From positions 21,163 to 85,162 of the forward strand of contig CANQAX010000001.1 of assembly GCA_947589235.1 (NCBI GenBank): DNA of 64,000 nt, in the 5' to 3' direction. The position numbers were made by a program, and so were the translations under genes. The DNA is from an uncultured Clostridia bacterium (GTDB lineage: Bacteria > Bacillota > Clostridia > Christensenellales > Borkfalkiaceae). Of this stretch, positions 9,467 to 18,567 are shown piece after piece (position 1 is the stretch's first letter; the number at the start of each line of letters is the position of its first letter). The notes under the pieces are model-generated. The model did no database searches. It was not told the DNA's origin and saw only the letters and a program-made list of their open reading frames with translations.

Positions 9467-11872
9467 TCAGCGCAATTCCGCGCCGAGCTCGCGCTTCAGA
9501 TTGGCTACGATCTTGTTGAAGTAGCCGTCCGCCGTCTCCGAAGAGACGGGTTTTTCCGCCCTCTCCTCGGGCGCGAAGGTGAGGCGGAACGCCATGCTCT
9601 TTTTCCCCTCGCCGAGGCGGGCGTCGCGGTACACGTCGAAGAGCTCGGCGGAGCGGAGCGCCTTGCACGAGCGCAGGATGCACGCCTCGAGCTCGGCGCA
9701 CGTCCGCTCCTCGTCCACGACGACGGCGAGGTCGCGCCGCACGAAGGGGAACGCGGACGGGTTTTTGTACTCCGCCCCTCTCCCGTACTTCGCGGCAAAG
9801 GGCGCATAGTCGAGTTCGGCAAGGTATGCCCGCTTCTCGAGCGCGAGCTCCGCGGCGATGGAGGGATGGAGCTCCCCGATCCAGCCGATCTCCCTATCTT
9901 CCGCCCGCACGGTGGCGGAGATGCCGGGGTGCAGGAAAGATTTTTCGCATGCTTCAAACGAGAGGGAGACGCCGAACGCCGCGCCGAGCGCCTCGACGGC
10001 GCCCTTGAGGTCGAAGAAGTCCCCCTCGCCCCACAGCGCGAGCACGACCCGCTTGCGTTCCTCGGGGAGCGCCTTGGGCGGCAGTTCCCCGGAAAGATAG
10101 ACGTTCGCGAGCTCGAACATTCTCCCCTCCTCGTTGCCGCGGCGGACGTTGCGCACGATGTTCCCGATCATCGACGGCGCGAGGATGGTCCGCATGAGCG
10201 AGAGGTCCTCGCCGATGGGATTGAGAATGCGGAGCGCGCGGCGCTCGGGCGCGTCCGCGGGAAGGCGGAGAAGGTCGAAGTCCTTGGGCGAATAGAAGGA
10301 ATAGTTGCACGCCTCGAAGTACCCCTCGCCCCGCAAGACTTCCTTGAACTTTCGCTCGGCGCGCTGCCCCTCGGTGAGCCCGCCGTGCGTCACGGTGGCG
10401 TTCTCGAGGAAGGAGGGCACGACGTGCCCGTACCCATACATGCGGATGACTTCCTCGGCAAGGTCGGGCGAGCCGTCGATGTCCTGCCGGTACGGGGGCA
10501 CGACGGCGGTAAATTCCGCCCCCATGTCGTCGATTTCAAATTCGAGGCGGGAAAGGATCCCCTTCACTTCCTCCTTGGGTACGGGAATGCCGAGGAGCCC
10601 CTCGATGGAAGCATACGAGGTGCGGATGACCCGCTTCCCCGCGGGGGCGTTCAGGGCGTCCGCGCCGTACGAAGTCGGGGTGCCGCAGCCGAGCGCCGAG
10701 ACGAGGTGCAGGGCGCGCGCCATTCCCATATCGGGAGTGAAGAGCGGGTCGACGCCCTTCTCGAAGCGGGCGGAGGAATCGCTCCTCTGCCCCAAGGCGC
10801 GGGAGGTCTTTCTCACGCTGTCGCGCGCGAAGCTCGCCGCCTCGAAGAACACGTCCGAGGTGCTCTCGCCGATCCCGCTCTCGAGCCCGCCCATGATCCC
10901 CGCGAGCGCGACGGGACGTTCGCCGTCGCAGATGAGAAGGTTCTCGGGATTGAGGGTAAATTCCTTTTCGTCGAGCGTGACGATCTTCTCCCCCGCCGCC
11001 GCCCGCCGCACGACGATGCGGTCCCCGCGGAGGTGCCTGCGGTCGAAGGCGTGCATGGGCTGCCCGATTTCGAGGAGCACGTAGTTGGTGATGTCGACGA
11101 TGTTGTTCACCGAGCGCAGACCCATGAGGGCGAGGCGACGGCGGAGCCACCGCGGAGATGTGCCCACCTTCACGTCCTTCACGTAGTGCCCGATGTAGCG
11201 CGGGCAGAGCTTGGGCTCCCTGACTTCGACGCCTACTTTCACGTCCGTCGAAACGGTCGTATAGGTGAGATCGGGGCGGCGGAGCGGCTTTTTGAGGACG
11301 GCTGCGACCTCGCGGGCGAGCCCGAAGATGCTCTGGCAGTCGGGGCGGTTTGCCGTCACCGCGATGTCGAAGATGGAGTCATCGATCCCGACGACGGGGC
11401 GGATGTCCTCCCCGGGGCGGGCGTCCGCGGGGTCGAGAATGAGAATGCCGTCTGTTTCGGCTCCCTCATAGAAGTCGTCGCTTATGCCGAGCTCCTCGCC
11501 CGAGCAGAACATGCCCTCCGACGTCACGCCGCGGAGCTTGCCCGTCTTGATCTTCTGCACGCCGCCCTCGTGCTTCACGGTCGAGCCGTCGAGCGCGACG
11601 GGGACGAGCGCCCCCTCAAACACGTTGGTGGCGGCGGTGACGATCTGCTTTTCGCCGTGCGCTCCGCAGTCCACGCGGCAGACGGTGAGCCTGTCCGCGT
11701 TCGGGTGCCGCTCGCAGGAGAGAATTTTGCCGACGGCGACGCCCTCGACGTCCTTTCCGAGATAGATGAGCTCCTCGACCTCGAATCCGCAGGAAAAGAG
11801 CATGTCCCGCAGCCGGTCGGGCGAGACGTCGATGTCCGTATATTCCTTGAGCCAAGAGAATGGCGCCTTCAT
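9467..11872 (-). CDS. pheT: Phenylalanine--tRNA ligase beta subunit
   Basis: The beta chain of the alpha2-beta2 enzyme that charges tRNA-Phe; cytoplasmic. At 801 residues it has the usual full length. The EMAP/OB-type tRNA-binding domain is at about 40-150 (GVAVGKILSCERHPNADRL), followed by the B3/B4 editing region at about 200-380, the B5 domain around 400-470, the catalytic-like module, and a C-terminal FDX-ACB anticodon-binding domain at about 705-800 (FPFVRRDLAVVVDE). The ATG has a GAAGGA site upstream and lies 12 bases after pheS, so the two genes are one operon under the T-box. Confidence 0.97.
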   Translation of the reverse strand: MKAPFSWLKEYTDIDVSPDRLRDMLFSCGFEVEELIYLGKDVEGVAVGKILSCERHPNADRLTVCRVDCGAHGEKQIVTAATNVFEGALVPVALDGSTVKHEGGVQKIKTGKLRGVTSEGMFCSGEELGISDDFYEGAETDGILILDPADARPGEDIRPVVGIDDSIFDIAVTANRPDCQSIFGLAREVAAVLKKPLRRPDLTYTTVSTDVKVGVEVREPKLCPRYIGHYVKDVKVGTSPRWLRRRLALMGLRSVNNIVDITNYVLLEIGQPMHAFDRRHLRGDRIVVRRAAAGEKIVTLDEKEFTLNPENLLICDGERPVALAGIMGGLESGIGESTSDVFFEAASFARDSVRKTSRALGQRSDSSARFEKGVDPLFTPDMGMARALHLVSALGCGTPTSYGADALNAPAGKRVIRTSYASIEGLLGIPVPKEEVKGILSRLEFEIDDMGAEFTAVVPPYRQDIDGSPDLAEEVIRMYGYGHVVPSFLENATVTHGGLTEGQRAERKFKEVLRGEGYFEACNYSFYSPKDFDLLRLPADAPERRALRILNPIGEDLSLMRTILAPSMIGNIVRNVRRGNEEGRMFELANVYLSGELPPKALPEERKRVVLALWGEGDFFDLKGAVEALGAAFGVSLSFEACEKSFLHPGISATVRAEDREIGWIGELHPSIAAELALEKRAYLAELDYAPFAAKYGRGAEYKNPSAFPFVRRDLAVVVDEERTCAELEACILRSCKALRSAELFDVYRDARLGEGKKSMAFRLTFAPEERAEKPVSSETADGYFNKIVANLKRELGAELR

Positions 11873-11884
11873 ATCCTTCGCCCC

Positions 11885-12904
11885 CTAATCCTTGAATTGT
11901 TCGAGAAAACGGGTGTCGTTTTCGGTGAGGAGTTTGATGTTGTTGATGCCGTACTTGAGCATGGCGATGCGCTCGATGCCCATTCCGAACGCGAAGCCCG
12001 TATATTCGTCGGGGTCGACGCCGCAGTTTTCGAGCACCCTTCTGTTCACCATGCCCGCGCCGAGGACCTCGATCCAGCCCGTGCCCTTGCAGAGGGGGCA
12101 ACCCTTTCCGCCGCACGAGGCACAGCTCACGTCCACCTCGACGGAGGGCTCGGTGAAGGGGAAGTAAGAGGGACGGAGCCGCGTGCGGGAGGAGGCAGAG
12201 AACATCGTGCGAGCGAACTCGTCGAGCATGCCTTTCAGGTCGCACAGCGTGACCCCCCTGTCCACGACGAGCCCCTCCATCTGGTGGAACATGGGCGAAT
12301 GCGTCGCATCGTCGTCCGAGCGGAACACCCTGCCCGGCGAGAGCATCTTGAAGGGGGGCTTCCGCTTCTCCATGAAGCGGATCTGCCCCGCGCTCGTCTG
12401 CGTGCGGAGGAGCAGCCCCTCGCCGAGATAGAAGGTATCCTGCATGTCGCGGGCGGGGTGGTCGGCAGGCGTGTTGAGCGCGGTGAAGTTGTAGTAGTCG
12501 TTCTCGATCTCGGGACCCTCGAACACCTCGAATCCCATCCCCGAAAAGATGTCGATGAGCTCTTCCTTGACCTTCGTCACGGGGTGGAGCGCACCCGTTC
12601 GGCTCCTTCGCCCCGGCATGGTGACGTCCACCTTCTCCCGCGCGAGCCTGCGGGCGAGCTCGCGCTCTTTCACCCGCTCCTCGCGCGCCGCGAACAGCGC
12701 TTCGAGCCGCTCGCGGAGGGCGTTCACTTCCTTGCCGAAGGCGGGGCGGAGCTCCTGCGCGATCTCCTTCATGCGCTTCATGAGGGAAGTCACCTTCCCC
12801 GTGCGCCCCAAGAAGCTCATCTTGACCTCATAGAGCGCGCGGCTGTCCTCCGCCTGCTCCGAGAGCCGTTCCGCTTCCCGTACGATCTCTTCGTTTTCGT
12901 TCAT
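11885..12904 (-). CDS. pheS: Phenylalanine--tRNA ligase alpha subunit
   Basis: The catalytic alpha subunit of phenylalanyl-tRNA synthetase, 339 residues, the usual length. The ATG at 12904 is chosen because CGGAGGAG lies just upstream. An N-terminal coiled-coil arm (about residues 5-85) precedes the class II core: motif 2 is around [19 protein letters not shown], and motif 3 is the [10 protein letters not shown] segment near the C terminus. A CxxC pair ([15 protein letters not shown]) sits in the core, as in many Firmicutes. It is the first gene after the Phe T-box leader and is followed by pheT. Confidence 0.97.
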   Translation of the reverse strand: MNENEEIVREAERLSEQAEDSRALYEVKMSFLGRTGKVTSLMKRMKEIAQELRPAFGKEVNALRERLEALFAAREERVKERELARRLAREKVDVTMPGRRSRTGALHPVTKVKEELIDIFSGMGFEVFEGPEIENDYYNFTALNTPADHPARDMQDTFYLGEGLLLRTQTSAGQIRFMEKRKPPFKMLSPGRVFRSDDDATHSPMFHQMEGLVVDRGVTLCDLKGMLDEFARTMFSASSRTRLRPSYFPFTEPSVEVDVSCASCGGKGCPLCKGTGWIEVLGAGMVNRRVLENCGVDPDEYTGFAFGMGIERIAMLKYGINNIKLLTENDTRFLEQFKD

Positions 12905-12913
12905 ATCTCCTCC

Positions 12914-13149
12914 GAAAAAATAACGCGCCCCGCCGACTGTCGTCGGCAGGGCGAACGGACGCTGTACCACCTGCTTTCGCGCGAAAAGACGCGCCTCATT
13001 GCCCTTAACGCGGGAAACGGCTCCGCTTGAAGTTCGGTTCGGCGGGCGGCTCGCGGGGGAATACCGCTTTCTCTCCCCGCCGCCTTTCAGCCTTGGGCGC
13101 GCTCTCTGTGAGGGAGGTGCGAAAACGTCTCTTCCGCTTGATTGCCTTT
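12914..13149 (-). promoter_or_regulatory. T-box riboswitch (Phe) controlling pheST
   Basis: The pheS leader of about 240 bases has the T-box parts. A specifier context GAAC-UUC-AAGC gives codon UUC at 13029-13031. The T-box sequence CAGGTGGTACAGCG is at 12960-12973, where UGGU can pair with the ACCA end of uncharged tRNA-Phe. A terminator follows: a 12-bp stem (12926-12937 with 12942-12953, one G-U pair) and a T tract near 12915-12920. Uncharged tRNA-Phe should favour the antiterminator and raise pheST expression; that mechanism is family knowledge. Confidence 0.92.
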
Positions 13150-13155
13150 ACCGCC

Positions 13156-13184
13156 ATTATAGTGATTCCGCGCGCCGTTGTCAA
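13156..13184 (-). promoter_or_regulatory. Promoter of the pheST T-box transcript
   Basis: A perfect sigma-70/SigA type promoter on the minus strand: -35 TTGACA (13179-13184), 17-base spacer, -10 TATAAT (13156-13161). The start is expected near 13149. Confidence 0.85.
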
Positions 13185-13204
13185 ACGTTTTTGCGGGGAA
13201 TTTT

Positions 13205-16200
13205 TCAGGCGAGGGTGACGCGGTCGGAATCCGAGCACGCGAAGAGCCCCCTCTCCTCCCCGTAGCGGACGCAGTCGCGCACGAAGCGGGAAAATTCCTC
13301 CCCCCTTCCGCCCAAGACGCGCTCCGCAAGCTCGCACACCTCGCCCATGTAGAGGGCGACGCGCTCCTCGAGGGCGCCCCGCACGAGGGACAGGATCTCA
13401 TACGCCGTGAAGTCCTCCTCCGAGGTGCGGAGCTTTCTCTCCCCCTCGACACGGACGCGGGAGAGGAGCAGGGCGCGCGGGTCGCGGTAGAAGTATTCCC
13501 TTCCCGCCGCGCGGTCGCGAAGGAACCCGCACCCGTCGATGAGCGCGTCGAGGCGGGCATGGGCGAGGGCGCTCCCCTTCCCGATCCCGAAGCTCTGCAT
13601 GCACCGCTTGCGCAGAAAGGCGCGGGAGATGGGCTGTTCCAGCGAGACGATCCGCCCGAGGCGGGCGGAAATTTCGGCGTCGTGCCCGCCCTCGGTGACG
13701 AAGGAAGAACTCCCCGCCCCCGTCCGCCGCACCGCGCGGTACGGCTTTTGGTACCGCTTCAGCCACTCGAAGGCGCGGCTCTCCCGCCCCGTGAGGCGGT
13801 CGAGGCAGGTCTTGATGCGCTTGAGCTCCCGCTTCGGGTTGTTGAAACAGCTCACGGGGTCGACATACAGGACTTCCCACCCCGCGGCGCGGAGAATGCG
13901 CTCCTGCAGGACATAGCGGTCGCGCACGGTGTACCCCTCCCCATCGCAGAGGATGGCGAGAAGGTACTTCCCGTCCGAGGGGTCGGCGACGGCGACGTCC
14001 ACGCGGAACCCGCTCGCGCCGAGCCCACACGTACAGCGGTACCCGTAGCGGGAGAGTTCCGCCGCGAGGAAGGGGGCAAGCCCGCCCCGCTCCTCTCCGC
14101 TGTTCTCCGCGGGGAGCGTTCCGCCTTCCGCATAGGCGAGAAATTCCTTGAGCCCCGACCCCGAGGCGCTCCGCCCGAGCATGGAAGAGGTCATCGAGGT
14201 GTACACCGCCATCTCCTCGCGGGCGCGGGAGACGGCGACGTTCAGCCTTCTCCACCCGCCCGCGCGGTTGAGCGGTCCGAAATTGAGCGCGAGCTTGCCG
14301 CGCGCGTCGGGACCGTAGCAGACGGAGAAAAAGATGACGTCCCGCTCGTCCCCCTGCACGTTCTCGAGGTTCTTCACGAAGAGGGGCTCCTCGCGCCCGT
14401 ATGCCCGACGGTAGAGTTCCGTCCCCGCGAGCTCCCTGTCCAAGAGCTTTTCGATGAGCTCCTGCTGGGCGCCCGAGAAGGTGACGACGCCCATGCTCGC
14501 GCGGGAGAGTTCGGGGTGCTTGAGGCGGCGAACGATCTCGGCGACGAGCGCCTCCGCCTCGGCGCGGTTGCACTTCGAGCCGCCCCTCCCGTACACGCCG
14601 TCCACGCGGACGAGGTGCACGCGGCTCTCCTTCGAGGGCGAGGGAAAGGTGCGGAGCGCGTTCCCGTAATACATCGCGTTGGAGAAGGCGATGAGGCTCT
14701 CGTGGCGGCTCCTGTAATGCCACACGAGCCTGTGCTCCCGTAGCCCTGCGGCGAGGGCGGCATCGAGAAGGCTCTCCTCCCCGCGGGAAGAGCGGAAGAA
14801 GGAAGCGGGCGGGAGCTGGTTGGGGTCGCCCGCGATGACGACCGCCTTCCCCCGCGCGATTGCCCCCGCCGTCTCCTCCGCGGTGAGCTGCGACGCCTCG
14901 TCGAACACGACGAGGTCGAAGGAACAGATCCGGGGCGGGAGAAAGCGCGCCGCCGAGGCGGGGCTCATGAAGAGGCAGGGCGCGAGCCGCGCGGAGAGTT
15001 CCTCGTCGCGAAGCAGCTCGGCAAGGTCGGGCTTCTGTTCCCGCATGAGGCGGTAAAGAAGGGCTGCCTCCGCGGGCAGGCGGGAAAGAAGCCGCGCGCG
15101 GACATGCTCCCGCGTGATCGCCTCGAATTTGCCGCATGCCGTGCGGAATGCCTCCGCCCCCTCGTGAAGGGTGCCTGCCGTCCTGCGCGAGAGGTCGGGG
15201 TCCTCCGCAATCGCCTGCCTTACGAAGCTCTTTGCGACGCTCCCCTCGAGGGCGGAGAGGACTTCGTCCGCGCCGAGCCTCTCTTCCCCGCCGAGAAAGC
15301 GGAGCCCGCGCCGCCCGAGCTCCTCCGCCGTCCGCCGGTACAGGCAGCGGTTGGGGAGCAGGTCGATGTGCTCCAAGAGCGAGCTCGCGCGGAGGTACGC
15401 CTCCTCGGGGTCGGAGGAGCCGCCCATCCACTTCGCCGCGCGGCGGAACGCCCCGAGCGCCGAAAAGTACCGCTCCGCCGCCCCGATGTACCCCTGAAGA
15501 ATGGGTCGGGCGCACCCGTCCGAGAGGGCGGCGCACGCCGCGTCGAACGAGGGGGCGTCGAAGAGCGAAAAGAGCGCCGACGCCCGCCCGTGAAGGGCGC
15601 GGACGGGGGCAAGAAGGCGGTCGCGCACCCCGAACTTCACCCTCCCGCGCGAGAGAAAGCGGGCGGAGAGCGGGAAGGCGCGCACCCTTGCGAGGGCGGC
15701 GCGGAGGCGCAAAAGAACGGAGAGCGAGCGAAAGACGTCCTCTTCCCGCCACTCGCCGACCGAGACGCGGCGGAGCTTTTCCGCGGTGAGGCGCGCCGCG
15801 CGGTCGAGCTTCCAATCCCCGCCCCCCTCGAGAAAGGCGGCGAGCTTCCCCTCGTCCCCCGCGGGGCGGACGACGATGCGGAACTTTTTTCCGTACTCCG
15901 AAAGGAGCGCGTCGAGCTCGGCATTCGCGGCATAGAAGGGCGCGGCGTCCTCCGAGGGAAAATACGCGGCGTACTTTCCGACCGCGAACTCTTCGCAGAG
16001 CAGGGCGAGCCCGCGGACCGACTCCTCCCCGCTCCTTGCCCCGCTCTGGCGGAAGAGGCGGAGAAGAAGGGCGTGCATCTCCCTCAAATGGCGGATCTCG
16101 GCGAGCAATGTCTCGGCGGAAAAAACGACCCCATTCCGCACATTCTGCGACCATTCGGTGAGTTCCACCCCCGAAAAGGGGGAATCCGCCACCCCGCCGC

Positions 16201-17596
16201 ACTCCTTCGCCGCCGCCATCGCCGCGCGGACGGAATTTTCAATTTCCGCGAACGTTCGGGGGGTGAGCGAGGCGGTAAAGGCGGGACTCACCTCGAAGAG
16301 CTCGGGCGCGGACGGGCGAAGAGCGCGAAGGATCCCCTCCCGCACCGACATGCCGATGGCTCTCTTCCCGCAGAGGGCATTCTCCGCGCGGACGAGCGCG
16401 CCGCGGAGGGCGCCGAACTCCTCCGCCCCGCGCGAAAAGTTTGAAGTCTCCGCACGGTTTTTAAGGGAAAGCGTGCGCTCGAGCCGTTTGATCGCATCCG
16501 CCCCGTTCACGTTGTCCCCGTGCAGATCGAGGCAGAATTCCCCGATCCCCGCGGCTTCGAGGCGGGACTTCACCACCTCGATTGCCGCCCGCTTTTCGGC
16601 GACGAAGAGCACCCGCCGCCCCTTTGCGAGGGCGTTTGCGATGATGTTTGCGATGGTCTGGCTCTTGCCCGTCCCCGGGGGACCGTATAAAACGAAGCTC
16701 TCGCCCGCGTCGGAGAGGGCGACCGCCCCGAACTGCGAGCTGTCGGCGGGCAGGGGCAAAAAGAGGGACGCGGGGTCGTACTCGTCCTCGGTGGGAAGGG
16801 AAAGCTCTCTGCGGGGGACCTTCCCGCCCCCGAGAAGGGCATGCACGACGGGGTGCCGCGCGTAGTCGTTCAGGCGGAGGCGAAGGTCGTTCCACAGGCG
16901 GCAGCGGCGGAAGGAGAGCACCGCGAGGCAGGCTCCGTCCGCCGTTTTCCACCCCTTGAGGTGCCCGATCTCCCGCTCTATCTCCGAGCGAAGGGCAAGA
17001 CAGTTCTCCCCCTTCGGCTCTGGCAGCTCGTATTCCCGCCGCAGCAGCTCGAAGAGGGTGCCGTTCGGGAGCATGTCCCCCGCGCGGGAGAGGTACCACT
17101 CCCCGCTCCCCGCCCGCCGCCGCAGACGGACGGGAAGGAGCAGAAGGGGCGCCCGCCGCCGCGCGCCCTCCCGCACGTATTCGAGGAAGCCGAGCGCGAG
17201 ATAGAGGACGCACGCGCCCGTCTCCTCCTCCGCCGCGAGGCTGCGGCGATAGAGGAAGAACGCCGTGTCGGGCACTTCCCCCGCCGCGAGGAGCACCCCC
17301 TCCCGCCGCCTTTCCGCGGCATGGGACCGCCCGCGCCCCTCCGCAGGACAGAGGAGAAGTTCGCGCGTGAGGTCCCCCGCGAGCGCGTCGGCGTCCTCGC
17401 AGACGATGCGAAGGGTCCGCGCGTTCGTGAGGTCCAAAAGGGGATTCTTCGGGGAAAGGTCGAAGAGCCGCCGCTCCCAAATATCAGAATGCGCCCCGTT
17501 CTCTTTAAGGGGAGCCGAAACGTCCCCCTCCGCGGGCTGCGGAAGGGCATGGGAATGTTGTTTGAAAGCCGCCATGTTCCCTTGGTTATGGCGCAC
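13205..17596 (-). CDS. DUF4011-helicase-Vsr-like nuclease-DUF3320 protein (defence candidate)
   Basis: A 1463-residue multidomain helicase-nuclease. The N terminus (about 40-250) has the DUF4011 pattern WERRLFDLSPKNPLLDLTN. Superfamily 1 motifs follow: Walker A GPPGTGKSQT near 304, a DEAS Walker B near 898, GDPNQLPP near 922, and late motifs NVQGDERDVI and LNVAVSRARE. Around 1180-1270 a Vsr/MTES_1575-like nuclease carries FRVDVAVADP and LAILCDGE. A DUF3320-like segment lies near 1290-1350. This architecture resembles the single-gene antiphage candidate known as hhe; the resemblance is from memory. The start is uncertain: GTG at 17596 has no Shine-Dalgarno, and ATG at 17575 has AAGGGA too close. 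A terminator lies immediately upstream and no promoter is obvious. Key motifs look intact. Confidence 0.8.
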   Translation of the reverse strand: MRHNQGNMAAFKQHSHALPQPAEGDVSAPLKENGAHSDIWERRLFDLSPKNPLLDLTNARTLRIVCEDADALAGDLTRELLLCPAEGRGRSHAAERRREGVLLAAGEVPDTAFFLYRRSLAAEEETGACVLYLALGFLEYVREGARRRAPLLLLPVRLRRRAGSGEWYLSRAGDMLPNGTLFELLRREYELPEPKGENCLALRSEIEREIGHLKGWKTADGACLAVLSFRRCRLWNDLRLRLNDYARHPVVHALLGGGKVPRRELSLPTEDEYDPASLFLPLPADSSQFGAVALSDAGESFVLYGPPGTGKSQTIANIIANALAKGRRVLFVAEKRAAIEVVKSRLEAAGIGEFCLDLHGDNVNGADAIKRLERTLSLKNRAETSNFSRGAEEFGALRGALVRAENALCGKRAIGMSVREGILRALRPSAPELFEVSPAFTASLTPRTFAEIENSVRAAMAAAKECGGVADSPFSGVELTEWSQNVRNGVVFSAETLLAEIRHLREMHALLLRLFRQSGARSGEESVRGLALLCEEFAVGKYAAYFPSEDAAPFYAANAELDALLSEYGKKFRIVVRPAGDEGKLAAFLEGGGDWKLDRAARLTAEKLRRVSVGEWREEDVFRSLSVLLRLRAALARVRAFPLSARFLSRGRVKFGVRDRLLAPVRALHGRASALFSLFDAPSFDAACAALSDGCARPILQGYIGAAERYFSALGAFRRAAKWMGGSSDPEEAYLRASSLLEHIDLLPNRCLYRRTAEELGRRGLRFLGGEERLGADEVLSALEGSVAKSFVRQAIAEDPDLSRRTAGTLHEGAEAFRTACGKFEAITREHVRARLLSRLPAEAALLYRLMREQKPDLAELLRDEELSARLAPCLFMSPASAARFLPPRICSFDLVVFDEASQLTAEETAGAIARGKAVVIAGDPNQLPPASFFRSSRGEESLLDAALAAGLREHRLVWHYRSRHESLIAFSNAMYYGNALRTFPSPSKESRVHLVRVDGVYGRGGSKCNRAEAEALVAEIVRRLKHPELSRASMGVVTFSGAQQELIEKLLDRELAGTELYRRAYGREEPLFVKNLENVQGDERDVIFFSVCYGPDARGKLALNFGPLNRAGGWRRLNVAVSRAREEMAVYTSMTSSMLGRSASGSGLKEFLAYAEGGTLPAENSGEERGGLAPFLAAELSRYGYRCTCGLGASGFRVDVAVADPSDGKYLLAILCDGEGYTVRDRYVLQERILRAAGWEVLYVDPVSCFNNPKRELKRIKTCLDRLTGRESRAFEWLKRYQKPYRAVRRTGAGSSSFVTEGGHDAEISARLGRIVSLEQPISRAFLRKRCMQSFGIGKGSALAHARLDALIDGCGFLRDRAAGREYFYRDPRALLLSRVRVEGERKLRTSEEDFTAYEILSLVRGALEERVALYMGEVCELAERVLGGRGEEFSRFVRDCVRYGEERGLFACSDSDRVTLA

Positions 17597-17601
17597 GGGG
17601 C

Positions 17602-17628
17602 AAAAAAATAAACGCGCGGCGCGCGTTT
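17602..17628 (-). terminator. Terminator of the rimM-yraN operon
   Basis: Minus-strand stem AAACGCGC/GCGCGTTT with a 3-base loop followed by ATTTTTTT (17602-17609). It lies between yraN and the start of the helicase gene. Confidence 0.85.
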
Positions 17629-17644
17629 GATGTGAAGTTCCGCC

Positions 17645-18007
17645 CTATACGAAGGCGTTTTCGATGTAATCGACTTCCCCCTCCCACACCGAGGCGACGT
17701 CGAAGCGGATGGGCACTTCCTCGCCGAGCGCGGCGCACCAGAATCCCGCAATGCCGCGGTACTTGCGCTGTTTTTCGCGGGTGACCGCCTCGGACGGGAG
17801 CCCGAACGCGTCGCTCTCCCGCGCCTTCACCTCCACGAAGCAGGTGTAGCCGTCGCGGCTCTTCGCCACGATGTCCGCCTCGCCGAACGGGGTCTTGTAG
17901 TTGTGCTTCAAAATTTTGTAGCCGTGCCGTTTCAGGTATCGGCGGACGAGGGATTCTCCCTGCCGTCCCAAAACTTTTTTATGAAGGTCCTGCGGTGAAT
18001 TCTGCAT
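17645..18007 (-). CDS. yraN: YraN family (UPF0102) nuclease-fold protein
   Basis: A 120-residue member of UPF0102, with a predicted Holliday-junction-resolvase-like fold of uncertain function. The family core is visible: LGRQGESLVRRYL, KILKHNYKTPFGEADIVA and TCFVEVKARES, which contain the D and ExK residues of the nuclease fold. The ATG at 18007 gives the usual N terminus and lies inside the 3' end of rnhB, so the genes overlap by 76 bases in different frames. A terminator follows. This rnhB-yraN order is common in Firmicutes. Confidence 0.88.
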   Translation of the reverse strand: MQNSPQDLHKKVLGRQGESLVRRYLKRHGYKILKHNYKTPFGEADIVAKSRDGYTCFVEVKARESDAFGLPSEAVTREKQRKYRGIAGFWCAALGEEVPIRFDVASVWEGEVDYIENAFV

Positions 18008-18567
18008 ATCCCGTGCTCCCGTATCGCTCTGATGTGCTCCGCCGTCCCGTAGCCCGCGTTCTTCGCGAAGTTGTAGACGGGGAACTCCTCCGCATAGGCG
18101 CGCATGAGGGCGTCGCGGTGCGTCTTGGCGAGAATGCTCGCCGCACCGATCGAATAGACGAGCGCGTCCCCCTTCACGATGCTCCGCTGCGGAACGGAGA
18201 TGTCGAGGGTCATGTTCCCGTCGGTGAGGACGAAGTCGGGAAGGACGGAAAGCCCCTCCACCGCGCGCTTCATGCCGAGCCGCGTCGCCTGCAGGATGTT
18301 GATTTCGTCGATGACGTCCTCTCCCACCTCGACGACGCAATAGGCGCGCGCCGCCGCCTTGATCTGTTCCGCGAGCCGCTCGCGCCGCTTCGCGGAGAGC
18401 TTCTTGCTGTCGTCCACGCCCGAAATGAGCTTTTCTTCCTCGACGGGAAGAATGACGGCGGCGCACACGACGGGACCCGCCAGCGGTCCCCGCCCCGCCT
18501 CGTCGACGCCCGCGACGGCGGTGTACCCGCGGGCGAAGTATTCTCTCTCGTAGTCCGGTCGGTCCAT
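17932..18567 (-). CDS. rnhB: Ribonuclease HII
   Basis: Cleaves RNA in RNA-DNA hybrids and removes misincorporated ribonucleotides; cytoplasmic. At 211 residues it is normal length. The signature AGVDEAGRGPLAGP holds catalytic Asp22 and Glu23, a third acid is Asp116 (LTDGNM), and SIGAASILAKTHRD provides the later conserved segment. The start codon directly abuts the rbgA stop. Its last 25 codons overlap yraN, and the C-terminal tail after HRRTF may be non-conserved. Confidence 0.95.
   Translation of the reverse strand: MDRPDYEREYFARGYTAVAGVDEAGRGPLAGPVVCAAVILPVEEEKLISGVDDSKKLSAKRRERLAEQIKAAARAYCVVEVGEDVIDEINILQATRLGMKRAVEGLSVLPDFVLTDGNMTLDISVPQRSIVKGDALVYSIGAASILAKTHRDALMRAYAEEFPVYNFAKNAGYGTAEHIRAIREHGICRIHRRTFIKKFWDGRENPSSADT

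Noticed and set aside
9866..13030. Plus-strand open frame of 1054 codons opposite pheST
   Set aside because: It crosses pheT, pheS and the T-box leader and has shadow composition.
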